Shown here: positions 19,007-30,188 of the stretch, piece after piece
Position numbering within the stretch: the first letter of the stretch is position 1
How the letters are laid out: every line of letters begins with the position of its first letter
NCBI RefSeq assembly: GCF_900114915.1
Contig: NZ_FOUS01000001.1
Coordinates: 248,001 to 312,000 of the forward strand
From: Bradyrhizobium sp. Rc3b
Lineage (GTDB): Bacteria > Pseudomonadota > Alphaproteobacteria > Rhizobiales > Xanthobacteraceae
DNA: 64,000 nt
Direction: 5' to 3'
Made by a program: the position numbers and the translations under genes
Notes under the pieces: model-generated
The model's input: the letters and a program-made list of their open reading frames with translations, nothing else
Database searches by the model: none
Told to the model about the DNA's origin: nothing

Positions 19007-20397
19007 CCCGCCAGTCTGCGCGTCAGCATCCGGAAGCGCAAGATCAAGAGCCCGGCATAAACGAACGTCCCGAGCGAAAACCCGACCCAGACGCCGACCG
19101 CGCCGAGCCCGGCGTTGAAGGCCAGTACCCAGGCGATGGGAAAGGCGATGCCCCAGTAGCCGATTGCCGCGAACAGCAGCGTCATTCTCGTATCGTTGAT
19201 GCCGCGCAGCGCGCCGCCCATGATGGTCTGCAGGCCGTCGGCGATGAAGAAGGTAGCGCCGACCAGCAGCAGCGTTGCGGTCAGCTCGATGGTGGCCGCG
19301 CTCGCCTCGCCGCTGCCGAAGAACAGCCGGCCCAGCTGATAGCGGCCGAGGATGATGGCGATCGTCAGGGCGGACACGAGCGCCATGCCGAGCACGGCGG
19401 CGACGAGCCCGGCGCGCTTCACCGCCGCCGGCTCGCCGCGGCCGAAGGCATGGCCGACCCGCACGGTGGCCGCCATGCCGATGCCGAGCGGCACCATGAA
19501 CAGCACGGCGGTGATTTGCAGCGCGATCTGATGCGCGGCAATCGCGGCGGTCGAGATCAACCCCATCAGCAGCGCCGCCGAGGAGAACAGGCCATATTCC
19601 AGCAGCAGCGAAAACGAGATCGGCGCGCCGATCGCAATCAGCTGGCGCATCAGGGGCCAATCGATCCGCCATAGGCGGGCGAGCGGGCGGTAGTCCGAAA
19701 ACGGCTTGCACAGCCCTGCGATGGCGAGCACGGCGATGAACGTGCCGAGATTGACGATCGTGGTCGCAAGTCCGGCGCCGAACAGGCCGAGCTCCGGCAG
19801 GCCGAACAGGCCGTGGATCAGGGCATAGACCAGCGCGGCATTGACCGGAATCGCCGCGAGCGTGATCCACAGCGGCGGCTGCGGCCGGTTCACTGCGCTC
19901 ATCATGCTGCGCAGCGCGATGAAGCCGAGCGCCGGCGCGATGCCCCAGGCCAGGCCGTTGAGATAGCGCTGCGCCAGGGCGGCCGATTGCGGCGCCTGTC
20001 CGAGCGCGAGCAGGATCCGCTCGCCATAGAGCGGCGAGGCCATCATCGGCAGCGAGATCAGCAGCGCGACCCACAGGCCGACGCGCAAGGAGCGGCGGAT
20101 CAGCCTGACGTCTCCGGCGCCGAATGCCTGCGCGGCCAGGGGCGACACCGCAGCCATCAATCCGAGCCCGAAGGTGAAGCTGACGAAATAAACGGTGTGC
20201 GCCAGCGCCGCCGCGGCTACCGCATCCTCGCCAAGCCGTCCGATCAGCGCGAGATCGGTCGTGATCATCGCGATCTGCCCGAGCTGCGTCAGCATCATCG
20301 GCACGGCCAGCCGCAGCGTCTCGACGAATTCTTCGGCGAGATGGTTTTGCGGCACGCCGGCTTGCGGCTGCGATCGATGTTGCACGGTGTCGAGCAT
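19003..20397 (-). CDS. MATE family efflux transporter
   Basis: A 464-residue inner-membrane antiporter of the multidrug and toxin extrusion family with about 12 hydrophobic helices. The segments FVETLRLAVPMMLTQLGQIA, MITTDLALIGRLGEDAVAAAA and AAVSPLAAQAFGAGD are typical of NorM-like MATE proteins. It is the first gene of a three-gene leftward unit with the DUF2867 and DsbA-fold genes, both joined by 4-base overlaps. The drug or metabolite exported is unknown. Confidence 0.9.
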   Translation of the reverse strand: MLDTVQHRSQPQAGVPQNHLAEEFVETLRLAVPMMLTQLGQIAMITTDLALIGRLGEDAVAAAALAHTVYFVSFTFGLGLMAAVSPLAAQAFGAGDVRLIRRSLRVGLWVALLISLPMMASPLYGERILLALGQAPQSAALAQRYLNGLAWGIAPALGFIALRSMMSAVNRPQPPLWITLAAIPVNAALVYALIHGLFGLPELGLFGAGLATTIVNLGTFIAVLAIAGLCKPFSDYRPLARLWRIDWPLMRQLIAIGAPISFSLLLEYGLFSSAALLMGLISTAAIAAHQIALQITAVLFMVPLGIGMAATVRVGHAFGRGEPAAVKRAGLVAAVLGMALVSALTIAIILGRYQLGRLFFGSGEASAATIELTATLLLVGATFFIADGLQTIMGGALRGINDTRMTLLFAAIGYWGIAFPIAWVLAFNAGLGAVGVWVGFSLGTFVYAGLLILRFRMLTRRLAG

Positions 20398-20480
20398 TGC
20401 GGCTCATTAGCACGGCCGCGCGACGAAAACATGGCCCGTGAGAACGAGAGGTGAGGTGCTCTATCCGCTAGCTCGGTCTC

Positions 20481-20572
20481 GTAGGGTGGGCAAAGGCGCG
20501 TTTGCGCCCGTGCCCACCACCTCGTCAATATTGCAACAGAAGCGTGGGCACGCTTCGCTTTGCCCACCCTAC
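20481..20572. repeat. Nested palindromic repeat R1, copy 2
   Basis: Outer arms GTAGGGTGGGCAAAGGCGC and CTTTGCCCACCCTAC, inner arms GTGCCCACC and GTGGGCAC. It shares its ends with copies at 11400 and 46122 but has its own central sequence. It lies between murA and the MATE gene. Confidence 0.8.
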
Positions 20573-20600
20573 GATACTGTGGTTGGGATGAGGGCGAGCC

Positions 20601-21896
20601 TCAGCCCTTCCGCTCCGGCACGCGCGTGATCTTCGCGCCCAGCGCGTTCAGCCGTTCCTCGATGCGCTCATAGCCGCGCTCGATCTGGTCGGCGTTGTTG
20701 ATGGTGGAGGTGCCCTGGGCGCACACCGCGGCCAGCAGCATCGCCATGCCGGCGCGGATGTCGGGTGAGGTCATTGTCGCGCCGTGGAGGCGGCTGGGCC
20801 CTGCGATGATGGCGCGGTGCGGGTCGCACAGCACGATGCGCGCGCCCATTGCGATCAGCTTGTCGACGAAGAACATCCTGGATTCGAACATCTTCTCGAA
20901 CATCAGGATCACGCCCTCGCATTGCGTGGCGGTGACGATCGCGATCGACATCAGATCGGCCGGGAAGGCCGGCCAGGGCTGGTCTTCCAGCTTCGGCACG
21001 TGGCCGCCGAAATCGTCCTGGATCTTCAGCGTCTGGTTCGCCGGCACGATCAGATCGTCGCCCTCGACGCGGCAGACGATGCCGAGCCGCTCGAAACCCA
21101 TGCGGATCGAGCGCAGATGCTCGACGCCGGCGCGCGTGATGCGAAGCGGCGAGCGCGTCACGGCGGCAAGCCCGATCAACGAGCCGACCTCGATATGGTC
21201 GGGCTGGATCCGATAGGTCGCTTCTCCCAGCGTTGCGGGCCCATGAATGATCATGGTGTTGGTGCCGATGCCCTCGATCTTCGCACCGAGCGCGACCAGG
21301 AAGTTGGCGAGATCCTGCACATGCGGCTCGGAGGCCGCGTTGCGCAAATGGGTGACGCCGTCGGCGGCGACGGCCGCCACCAGCGCGTTCTCCGTCGCGG
21401 TGACGCTCGGCTCGTCCAGGAACACGTCCGCGCCGGCAAGCTTGGGCGCGCGGAATTCGAGCCGGTCGGTCGCGGTGACCCTGGCGCCGAGCTGCTCCAG
21501 CGCCAGCACATGGGTGTCCAGGCGGCGGCGGCCGATGACGTCGCCGCCGGGCGGCGGCAGCATCACCTCGCCGCAGCGCGCCAGCAGGGGGCCCGCGAGC
21601 AGGATCGAGGCGCGGATGCGCACGCACAGCTCAGGGTCGAGATCGGCAGCGCGGATGCTCTTGGCATGGATGTGAAGCGTGTTGCGCCCGGTCCATTCCG
21701 CCGCCGCGCCGACCGAGCGGATCAGCTCGACCAGCGTCTCGGTGTCGCGGATCCGTGGCACGTTCTCCAGCGTCACCGGATGCTCGGTGAGCAGCGCCGC
21801 GGCGATGATCGGCAGCGCCGAATTCTTGTTGCCGGACGGCTCGATCGAGCCCGAGAGCCGGTGACCGCCCTCGACGATGTATTGGATGGGCGCCAC
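20601..21896 (-). CDS. murA: UDP-N-acetylglucosamine 1-carboxyvinyltransferase with Asp at the catalytic Cys position
   Basis: Enolpyruvyl transfer from PEP to UDP-GlcNAc, the first committed step of peptidoglycan synthesis. The 431 residues include the Lys-Asn pair in SGNKNSALPIIAAALL, IRASILLAGPLLAR, the LEQLGA segment and the C-terminal IERGYERIEERLNALGAKI. The active-site loop reads PPPGGDVIGRRRLDTH, where E. coli has GGCTIGARPVDLH, so the Cys115 equivalent is Asp. In Mycobacterium and Chlamydia, Asp here gives fosfomycin resistance. It may be the sole MurA or a second paralogue. The start is GTG. Confidence 0.88.
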   Translation of the reverse strand: MAPIQYIVEGGHRLSGSIEPSGNKNSALPIIAAALLTEHPVTLENVPRIRDTETLVELIRSVGAAAEWTGRNTLHIHAKSIRAADLDPELCVRIRASILLAGPLLARCGEVMLPPPGGDVIGRRRLDTHVLALEQLGARVTATDRLEFRAPKLAGADVFLDEPSVTATENALVAAVAADGVTHLRNAASEPHVQDLANFLVALGAKIEGIGTNTMIIHGPATLGEATYRIQPDHIEVGSLIGLAAVTRSPLRITRAGVEHLRSIRMGFERLGIVCRVEGDDLIVPANQTLKIQDDFGGHVPKLEDQPWPAFPADLMSIAIVTATQCEGVILMFEKMFESRMFFVDKLIAMGARIVLCDPHRAIIAGPSRLHGATMTSPDIRAGMAMLLAAVCAQGTSTINNADQIERGYERIEERLNALGAKITRVPERKG

Positions 21897-22030
21897 GGGG
21901 TTCTCGCTGTCTTGTTGGGTGGGCGGGCCTGTTTCGGGCGGAAACTACAAAGAATTGAGCAGGGGAGCAATTCCGCACTTGTTGCGGCGGAAGGCCACTC
22001 GGCGGCCGAGGAAACCCGTCGGACCCGCGT

Positions 22031-22498
22031 TTAGAACAGACCGATAACATTCGCCACCACATAAAGGATGACGATCAGCATCAGCACGCCCATGGCCAGG
22101 AAGGAGATTTCGACGGCAATGGCGCCGGCCCCAAGCGCGGCCGCGACGCCGGCCAGCAGCCGCTCTTCGCGAAACACCAGCGCGAGGACCGAGAGCAGGA
22201 TGGCAAGCAGGCCGAGCGAGATCGCAGCGATCGAGGACGCCTCCCTCAATTGGCTCCCCGTCGACTTCTCCCGCGGCGGGGCTTGGTACTCGACGCCCTT
22301 GACGCGTGCGATCAGGCGATCCTTCAGTCGATGGCCGGTGTCGACGATCACTTTGTCCGCCGGCGGTGGCGGGTAGATCGCAGGTATGACCCAATGCGGC
22401 AACACGGCCGCGATCAGCGCCAGCACGCCGACGATGCTACCGATCACGCCGAGACGGCGGGATGGCGCGGCGGAACTGGTCGTTGCAGAGGCGGTCAT
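22031..22498 (-). CDS. Small inner-membrane protein of unknown function
   Basis: A 155-residue protein with about four hydrophobic segments: IGSIVGVLALIAAVLPHWV, ISLGLLAILLSVLALVF, GVAAALGAGAIAVEISF and GVLMLIVILYVVANVIGLF. The loop after the first segment (DTGHRLKDRLIARVKGVEYQ) is charged. A longer frame begins at 22585, but the ATG at 22498 (MTASATTSSAAPSRR) is more likely. I do not recognise the family. It lies between murA and the scramblase-like gene, all leftward. Confidence 0.65.
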   Translation of the reverse strand: MTASATTSSAAPSRRLGVIGSIVGVLALIAAVLPHWVIPAIYPPPPADKVIVDTGHRLKDRLIARVKGVEYQAPPREKSTGSQLREASSIAAISLGLLAILLSVLALVFREERLLAGVAAALGAGAIAVEISFLAMGVLMLIVILYVVANVIGLF

Positions 22499-22581
22499 GG
22501 CGTGACACTTCCCGGCCGGAATTGGCCTTGTGGGTCGGTTCAGGGAGCTGCGGTGGACAAGCGAGAGAGGTCCGCCGCGCT

Positions 22582-23220
22582 TCAATTGCGGAACAAGTTG
22601 ATGACGCCGCCCTCGCCTTTGACTTCGAAATACATCAGATCGATGTAAATCGCAGCGGCAAGAACCAGCGCTCGCTCATCTTCCGTCAGACCGGGGTCTA
22701 GATATTCCACGAGAAAACTATCGCGGTCCGTAAACAGTTCGGAGGCAAGGCCGGACCATTTTTTCGCGACGCGCGCGTGCTCGTTCGCTCCACGCATGAA
22801 CGGGAACGTCCACACGCGCCAAAATGGCGAACTGACCTCGAGCACCACTCTCCCCTGCGCATCGATCACATGGAATGTCTTGGTGAGAATCGTAAACTGA
22901 CGCTCGATCGTTCCGATGAGCCGGCCGTCGCGCGAATGCAGTTCCAGACACTGAAAGAACCAGCGGAAGGGATGAACCCCGCGCATGACCGGCTGTCGGG
23001 TGTTGTCGAAAAAATGGATCTCGAAAGAGCGCCAATGTCCAAATACTTGGCGCCCCAAGAAGCCGAGAAGTCCCTTTTGCTGTTCAGCCGCATAGAGCAG
23101 ATCGCGACCATTTTGATCGCAGATGCGGTACTTATTGCGGGTTTCCAAACCGAAGAGCTCGGCCAATTCGAAGGCCTGCTGCACGAACATTTGGCGCTGG
23201 CCAGCTAAAGTCGACAACAT
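22582..23220 (-). CDS. Phospholipid scramblase-related (LURP-one-like) protein
   Basis: A 212-residue protein resembling bacterial scramblase/LURP-one relatives. It has an N-terminal FVQQAFELAELFGLETRNKY, then alternating beta strands such as YRICDQNGRDLLYAAEQQKG, FRWFFQCLELHSRDGRLIG and FHVIDAQGRVVLEVSSPFWR, ending with IDLMYFEVKGEGGVINLF. A transmembrane role is not evident from sequence. Membrane-lipid function is inferred only from the eukaryotic scramblase name. It sits between gyrB and the membrane protein at 22031. Confidence 0.75.
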   Translation of the reverse strand: MLSTLAGQRQMFVQQAFELAELFGLETRNKYRICDQNGRDLLYAAEQQKGLLGFLGRQVFGHWRSFEIHFFDNTRQPVMRGVHPFRWFFQCLELHSRDGRLIGTIERQFTILTKTFHVIDAQGRVVLEVSSPFWRVWTFPFMRGANEHARVAKKWSGLASELFTDRDSFLVEYLDPGLTEDERALVLAAAIYIDLMYFEVKGEGGVINLFRN

Positions 23221-23311
23221 TCGTTCGGACCTCTTCCAGTGCCGGCTACGTCATTTTGTCGCGATGGCAGGTGGGGAGGTTCAGGTGATGGTGTTGCGGT
23301 GAAGGTGGTGC

Positions 23312-23460
23312 GCCCCCTCTCCCGCTTGCGGGGGAGGGCTGGGGTGGGGGTGTCTCCGCATCGGGATTGTTGAATTTACCGAGAGTATCCCCGCGAGGAG
23401 AATGCCCTCACCCGCCGCGCTCTGCGAGCGCGTCGGCCTCTCCCGCAAGCGGGAGAGGCG
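23312..23460. repeat. Dispersed repeat R2-like, downstream of gyrB
   Basis: CCCTCTCCCGCTTGCGGGGGAG and a GGCCTCTCCCGCAAGCGGGAGAGG end flank TGTCTCCGCATCGGGATTG. The two ends are inverted relative to each other and can pair. The element lies between the gyrB stop and the scramblase-like gene. It belongs to the same broad class as the copies near 14254 and 31348. Confidence 0.6.
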
Positions 23461-23469
23461 AAGCAAACC

Positions 23470-26188
<2,719 letters not shown>

Positions 26189-26881
26189 TCAGTAGATCTG
26201 GTCCGACTTGCTGTCGTCACTCAACCTGAGGGACCAAGCCTCGCCTGCGGCCAAAGTGATGGTGTCGGTGTGCACCATGTGACCCGACACGCGTAGCGCG
26301 TAGGAGTACGTGCCGGGCGGCAGATCCAGCACTTGTGGATGGTTGACGCCGCCCGCGATCTCGATGGTCTGGTCGTTGATCGTGAGCGAGGCCACGTCAG
26401 GTACGAGATAGCCGAAGATCAGCCGCGCGTGTCCTGCTATCGGCAGGAAGTTTGCCTTGGCCACGACCTCCGTATTTCGCTGCACGAGGTCGACCGTGGT
26501 CTCGCCCTTGGCGCGGTCGAGCGTCAGCATGCCCGGCCCTTTCGGCGAGGCGAAGACGAGCAGCGCGTGATCGGCGGCGACCATCGCGCCATCAGGCTTC
26601 TCCTGCCAGCCGCGCTTTCCGAGTTCCGCGCGATAGAAGGCCAGTACGTCGCTGAGTTCTGCGGGCACATGGGCTTTGAGCTCGAGCCGGAACGGGATTT
26701 CGATGCCGGACGCGTGCGCGGTGCTGAAGCTTGCGTGACTGGCTCGCGTCGGCACGGGCATGTCGGCGTGGGAATCTGCTGCGGTAAGCGGCTCCTGCGA
26801 ACAAGCTGCAAGAAGAGGGAGGCCGCACATCAATAGCCACCACCGTGACGGGACCTTCGTCCCGCGCCTTACCGTCGTCAT
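26189..26881 (-). CDS. Exported FYR-GW module lipoprotein, paralogue A
   Basis: I do not recognise this family. It is a 230-residue predicted lipoprotein with lipobox LAAC (Cys27) after LLMCGLPLL. The core module reads SDVLAFYRAELGKRGWQEKP (GW at 91-92), then an FASPKGPGMLTLDRAKGETT segment and a PEGA-like tail DLPPGTYSYALRVSGHMVHT. It shares this whole architecture with the neighbours at 27012 and 29326. The three genes lie between gyrB and recF, all leftward. A cell-envelope role is suggested by the signal, nothing more. Confidence 0.7.
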   Translation of the reverse strand: MTTVRRGTKVPSRWWLLMCGLPLLAACSQEPLTAADSHADMPVPTRASHASFSTAHASGIEIPFRLELKAHVPAELSDVLAFYRAELGKRGWQEKPDGAMVAADHALLVFASPKGPGMLTLDRAKGETTVDLVQRNTEVVAKANFLPIAGHARLIFGYLVPDVASLTINDQTIEIAGGVNHPQVLDLPPGTYSYALRVSGHMVHTDTITLAAGEAWSLRLSDDSKSDQIY

Positions 26882-26955
26882 GCCTACTCTCCAGGAATGC
26901 CGCGATCTTCGCGCAATACAGCGGCTGCGACACCGTCGCCGCCGCCTCTCGACGA

Positions 26956-26985
26956 CTAGTCGGCCCACGAACCGGACAGGTTCAA
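26956..26985 (-). promoter_or_regulatory. Shared promoter-like element of paralogue A
   Basis: Reading leftward, TTGAAC (26980-26985) is followed after 18 bases by GACTAG (26956-26961). The same TTGAAC-N18-GACTxx arrangement precedes paralogues B and C at almost the same distance (75 to 81 bases) from their ATG. Start-site data are absent, so promoter function is inferred. Confidence 0.5.
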
Positions 26986-27011
26986 CCTGGTCGTTACAGG
27001 CGCAAGCGGGG

Positions 27012-29168
27012 TCAATACATCTGCAACGGCAGTACGTCACCGCTCGGCCCCACCAGCAGGCCCCAGGCGTCACCGGCAGCGACGGTGAGGGTCTCGGTGT
27101 GGGCCGGGCGCCCGGGCATGCGCAGGGCGTACTGGTAGGTGCCCGGCGGCAGGTCGAGCATCGGGCCTTTCGGCGATTGCGGACCGCCGGCGCCGGCCGC
27201 GATCTTCACCGTCTGCTTGTTGATGGTCAGCGAGGCTTCCTTCGCCCCGATATTGCCCAGCATCAGCCTGGCCTGGCCGGGCTTCGGCATGATGTCGGCC
27301 TTCACAGCGGCATCCGGATTCTTCTGCGCCAGACTGACCGTGGTCTCGCCCTTGGCGCGGCCGAGCTTGAGCACGGCCGGGCCTTGCGGCGAGGTGAAGT
27401 CGATCTGCGCGCGTTCGGCGGACACGGTGGCGCCGTCGGCCTTTTCCTGCCACCCGAGCTTGGAAAGCTCGGCCCGGTAGAAGGCCAGGACATCGCCGAG
27501 CGGGGCCGGGATGCTGGCTGCCAGCTCGCGGCGGAACGGCATCTCGCTACCCGGCATTTTGGTGGTGGCGAGCGAGGTCGAGGACCGCTGCGTCGGCACG
27601 GGGAGCTGGGATTCAGGGTCGGGCTTGAGCGGCTCGGAGGATTTGGCCTGCACGTCCGCGGTGGCCGCCGGCTTCGCGGCGACCATCACCAGCCCCGATC
27701 CGTCGGCGCGCACGCTCACCTTCGGACCCATCTGCATCACGGTCATCGAGATCGATTTGCCGCTCTTGGAGAATTCCATCACCGCCATGTTGGGCTGGTT
27801 GATGACGGAGGGCTGCTCCTTCCAGCCGGCGGGCTTGAGCGATGCGCGATAGAACGCGGTGAGCGCCTTGACGCTCGAGGCGGAGGAGAATTCGAGATGG
27901 CCGTCGTCGCCCTCGAATTTCACGCCTTCGGCGTTTTCGGGCAGCGGCACCGGCGTGTTGCTGCCCGCGAGCGCAGTGAGTGGCGCATCCGACAGGGAGG
28001 CGGCCTGTGTCTTGCGCCTGGCCCCGTCGGCGGCAATGAGCTGCTGGGCCGCCCCCAAGGCATCGCCGAGAAATCTCTCGTCGGCCTCCTTCTTCGCCTT
28101 GGCGCGGGCCGCAAGTGCGGAGTCCTTCACCTGCGCGGTCAGGCTGATCATGGTGAAATCATATTTGCGGCCGAGCCGCAGCACGCCAGTTTCCTCGGCG
28201 TTGGAGATCTTGATCGCGACGTCGTCGCCGGGCGCGAGCGGCGCATTGCCATCTTCCTGCCAGCCACGCGCGGCGAACTCGCGGTGATAGAACGCGAGCA
28301 CGGCGGGCAGCTCGGCCATCGCGGCGGCCGACATCTCGCGCTTGTTGGAGCTCGCGCTGCCGAGGCCTCTCGCCGATTTGGTCGGCTTCGGCCGCGGCAA
28401 GCCCGCCATGTCATCGTCGGCCTCGAGCTCCTGGGGCAGCGCGAACGGCGCCACCCGGATGTCGACATTGGTGCGGCCGTCGTCGCGTCGTGTCAGGGTC
28501 AGCATCACCGGCTTCTGGTAGATGTGCGTCGCGTCGCGATCGGGGTGGTCGTAAAAGACGCGCACGCCGTTCGGGACGGTCCCGTCAAGATCGGCGTTCG
28601 GCCAGCGCGAGGACGTTTCAGGCGTGAGCTTGCGCCATCCCATGGCCGCCATGTCCTTGGCAAAGAACTCGGAGGTCGCCTCGAACGCACCGGGCGCGAT
28701 GCAGCCGAGATAGGGTCGGGTCTCGTCGAACACGAGATCGGTCGCGCCGTCCGGGAACGGCACGTTCGCATAGATCCGGTTCGGCGTGTAGAACACGGCG
28801 GATTGGTCGGAGCGCCCGCGTGCCTGTGTGAAGGAGACGCGCAGCCCCTGCTGTCCTTTCTTGAAGGTCAGCGCGGCACTCTTCTCGTCCAGCGGATACA
28901 CATAGGGCACCCAGCCGTCGGCGCTCAGCAGCTTCTTCGTGGCGTCGGACGTGGCGGCAAGGGCGGTCGGGACGGTGTAGATGACGCGATAGGTGTCGGG
29001 GCGCGAAGTATCCTCCACCGCGCCGTCCAGCCGTGGCAGCGTATGGACGTCGACGAAGCTGTCGTCTGCCGCGTCCGCGGGATACGACGTGCTCGCCATC
29101 GCGAGAACGCCGCAGGCAAGCAGCAGCCATCTTGCCGGGACTTGCGCCCCAAGCGGGATCATCCGCAT
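27012..29168 (-). CDS. Exported multi-module protein with five FYR-GW units, paralogue B
   Basis: A 718-residue exported protein of unknown function. Residues 1-33 form a signal peptide (start MRMIPLGAQVPARW, cleavage near ADAADD). Units ending in GW occur at residues 85, 177, 302, 448 and 572, among them AVLAFYHREFAARGWQED, ALTAFYRASLKPAGWKEQ and DVLAFYRAELSKLGWQEK. Residues 535-718 align end to end with paralogues A and C, including the PEGA-like DLPPGTYQYALRMPGRPAHT. A lysine/alanine-rich helix (AARAKAKKEADERF) links units three and four. It looks like a modular expansion of the neighbours. Confidence 0.72.
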   Translation of the reverse strand: MRMIPLGAQVPARWLLLACGVLAMASTSYPADAADDSFVDVHTLPRLDGAVEDTSRPDTYRVIYTVPTALAATSDATKKLLSADGWVPYVYPLDEKSAALTFKKGQQGLRVSFTQARGRSDQSAVFYTPNRIYANVPFPDGATDLVFDETRPYLGCIAPGAFEATSEFFAKDMAAMGWRKLTPETSSRWPNADLDGTVPNGVRVFYDHPDRDATHIYQKPVMLTLTRRDDGRTNVDIRVAPFALPQELEADDDMAGLPRPKPTKSARGLGSASSNKREMSAAAMAELPAVLAFYHREFAARGWQEDGNAPLAPGDDVAIKISNAEETGVLRLGRKYDFTMISLTAQVKDSALAARAKAKKEADERFLGDALGAAQQLIAADGARRKTQAASLSDAPLTALAGSNTPVPLPENAEGVKFEGDDGHLEFSSASSVKALTAFYRASLKPAGWKEQPSVINQPNMAVMEFSKSGKSISMTVMQMGPKVSVRADGSGLVMVAAKPAATADVQAKSSEPLKPDPESQLPVPTQRSSTSLATTKMPGSEMPFRRELAASIPAPLGDVLAFYRAELSKLGWQEKADGATVSAERAQIDFTSPQGPAVLKLGRAKGETTVSLAQKNPDAAVKADIMPKPGQARLMLGNIGAKEASLTINKQTVKIAAGAGGPQSPKGPMLDLPPGTYQYALRMPGRPAHTETLTVAAGDAWGLLVGPSGDVLPLQMY

Positions 29169-29248
29169 CGTCAAACTCCTGGGTGTTGCGCGGGCCGTCG
29201 CCCTGCGCATGGGCAGGCTGCGACACCTCGGCGCGCGGCCTCAGACGA

Positions 29249-29278
29249 GAAGTCGCGATGGGAACCGGAGAGGTTCAA
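29249..29278 (-). promoter_or_regulatory. Shared promoter-like element of paralogue B
   Basis: Leftward TTGAAC (29273-29278), 18-base spacer, GACTTC (29249-29254). It matches the elements upstream of paralogues A and C, and the surrounding bases (CTCCGGTTC and TCTGAG) are also similar. Confidence 0.5.
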
Positions 29279-29325
29279 CGGACGGCGTACGAGCGGCGTC
29301 ATGGGCCTGATCAGGCAGGCATGGC

Positions 29326-30069
29326 TCAATACAGCTGGAGCGGCGGCCAGGCGTCTCCGTCGCGTCCGATCGTGAGCTCCCAGGCATCGCCGACGGCAAG
29401 GGTGAGGACGTTCGTAGTGGCTGAATGGTCTGGCCCGCTCAGTTCGTAGGAATACTTGCCGGGCGCCAGGTCCAGCGATACCGCATTGGCGCCGGCGGCG
29501 CGCTTGACGGTTCGTGCGTTGATCGTGAGCGCCGCGTCCCTCCCGCTGATGTTGCTGAACACCAGTTTCGCCTGGCCGGGTTCGGGCATGATATTGGCCC
29601 GGGTCGCCGCATCGGCGTTCTTCTGCACGAGATGGATCGAGGTACTGCTGTCCTTGCGGGCGAGCTGCAGCGCGGCCGGCCCCAGCGGGGAGGCGAAGGC
29701 GAGCTGGGCGTGATCGGTTGCGATCACCGCGCCATCGGTCTGTTCCTGCCAGCCAAGCTTTCCAAGCTCCGTGCGATAGAAGCTGAGGACGTCGCCGAGC
29801 TCTGCGGGCACGGTGGTTTCGAGCCTGGTGCGGAGCGGGGCTTCGACGCCGGGCATCACGGTGGTGTGGGTCCCTCGATAGAGGTAGCGGGTCGGCGCGG
29901 GCAGCCGCGCATCGGGATCCGGCGTGAGCGCGGCCGAGAACAGTGGCGACAAATTCGATACCCAGGCGCCGGCGCTTGCCGCGAGCAGGCAGCTCGCGAA
30001 CAGGGCGAGGCCGCACGCAAGAAGTTGCCATCGCGCTGGAGCTGTCGCCCCATGCCTTACCGTCGTCAT
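29326..30069 (-). CDS. Exported FYR-GW module protein, paralogue C
   Basis: A 247-residue exported protein of the same unrecognised family. It starts MTTVRHGATAPARWQLLACG, nearly the same first residues as paralogue A, followed by a long hydrophobic segment that may remain as an anchor. The module LGDVLSFYRTELGKLGWQEQ (GW at 106-107) is followed by FASPLGPAALQLARKDSSTS and a PEGA-like tail DLAPGKYSYELSGPDHSATT. It lies directly upstream of B, with recF ending 120 bases further upstream. Confidence 0.7.
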   Translation of the reverse strand: MTTVRHGATAPARWQLLACGLALFASCLLAASAGAWVSNLSPLFSAALTPDPDARLPAPTRYLYRGTHTTVMPGVEAPLRTRLETTVPAELGDVLSFYRTELGKLGWQEQTDGAVIATDHAQLAFASPLGPAALQLARKDSSTSIHLVQKNADAATRANIMPEPGQAKLVFSNISGRDAALTINARTVKRAAGANAVSLDLAPGKYSYELSGPDHSATTNVLTLAVGDAWELTIGRDGDAWPPLQLY

Positions 30070-30149
30070 GCCTATGCTCCAAGCATCGCGTGTGTGTGAA
30101 ATACTGCGCGATTGCACAACGGCGACACCGTCGGCGCCGCTTCAGACAG

Positions 30150-30179
30150 CTAGTCGCTGATGGAACAGGGCGGGTTCAA
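30150..30179 (-). promoter_or_regulatory. Shared promoter-like element of paralogue C
   Basis: Leftward TTGAAC (30174-30179), 18-base spacer, GACTAG (30150-30155). It falls in the short gap after recF, so this gene has its own predicted promoter rather than depending on recF transcription alone. Confidence 0.5.
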
Positions 30180-30188
30180 CCCGGAGGC

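Noticed and set aside
18518..20413. A 631-codon open frame on the minus strand across the MATE gene
   Set aside because: Only its last 162 codons (DUF2867) look like a protein. The rest is arginine- and alanine-rich shadow of the MATE gene, as expected at high GC.
26760..29375. An 871-codon open frame on the plus strand opposite the paralogue cluster
   Set aside because: Composition is rich in Arg, His and Gly with no domain. The minus-strand genes have signal peptides and aligned modules.
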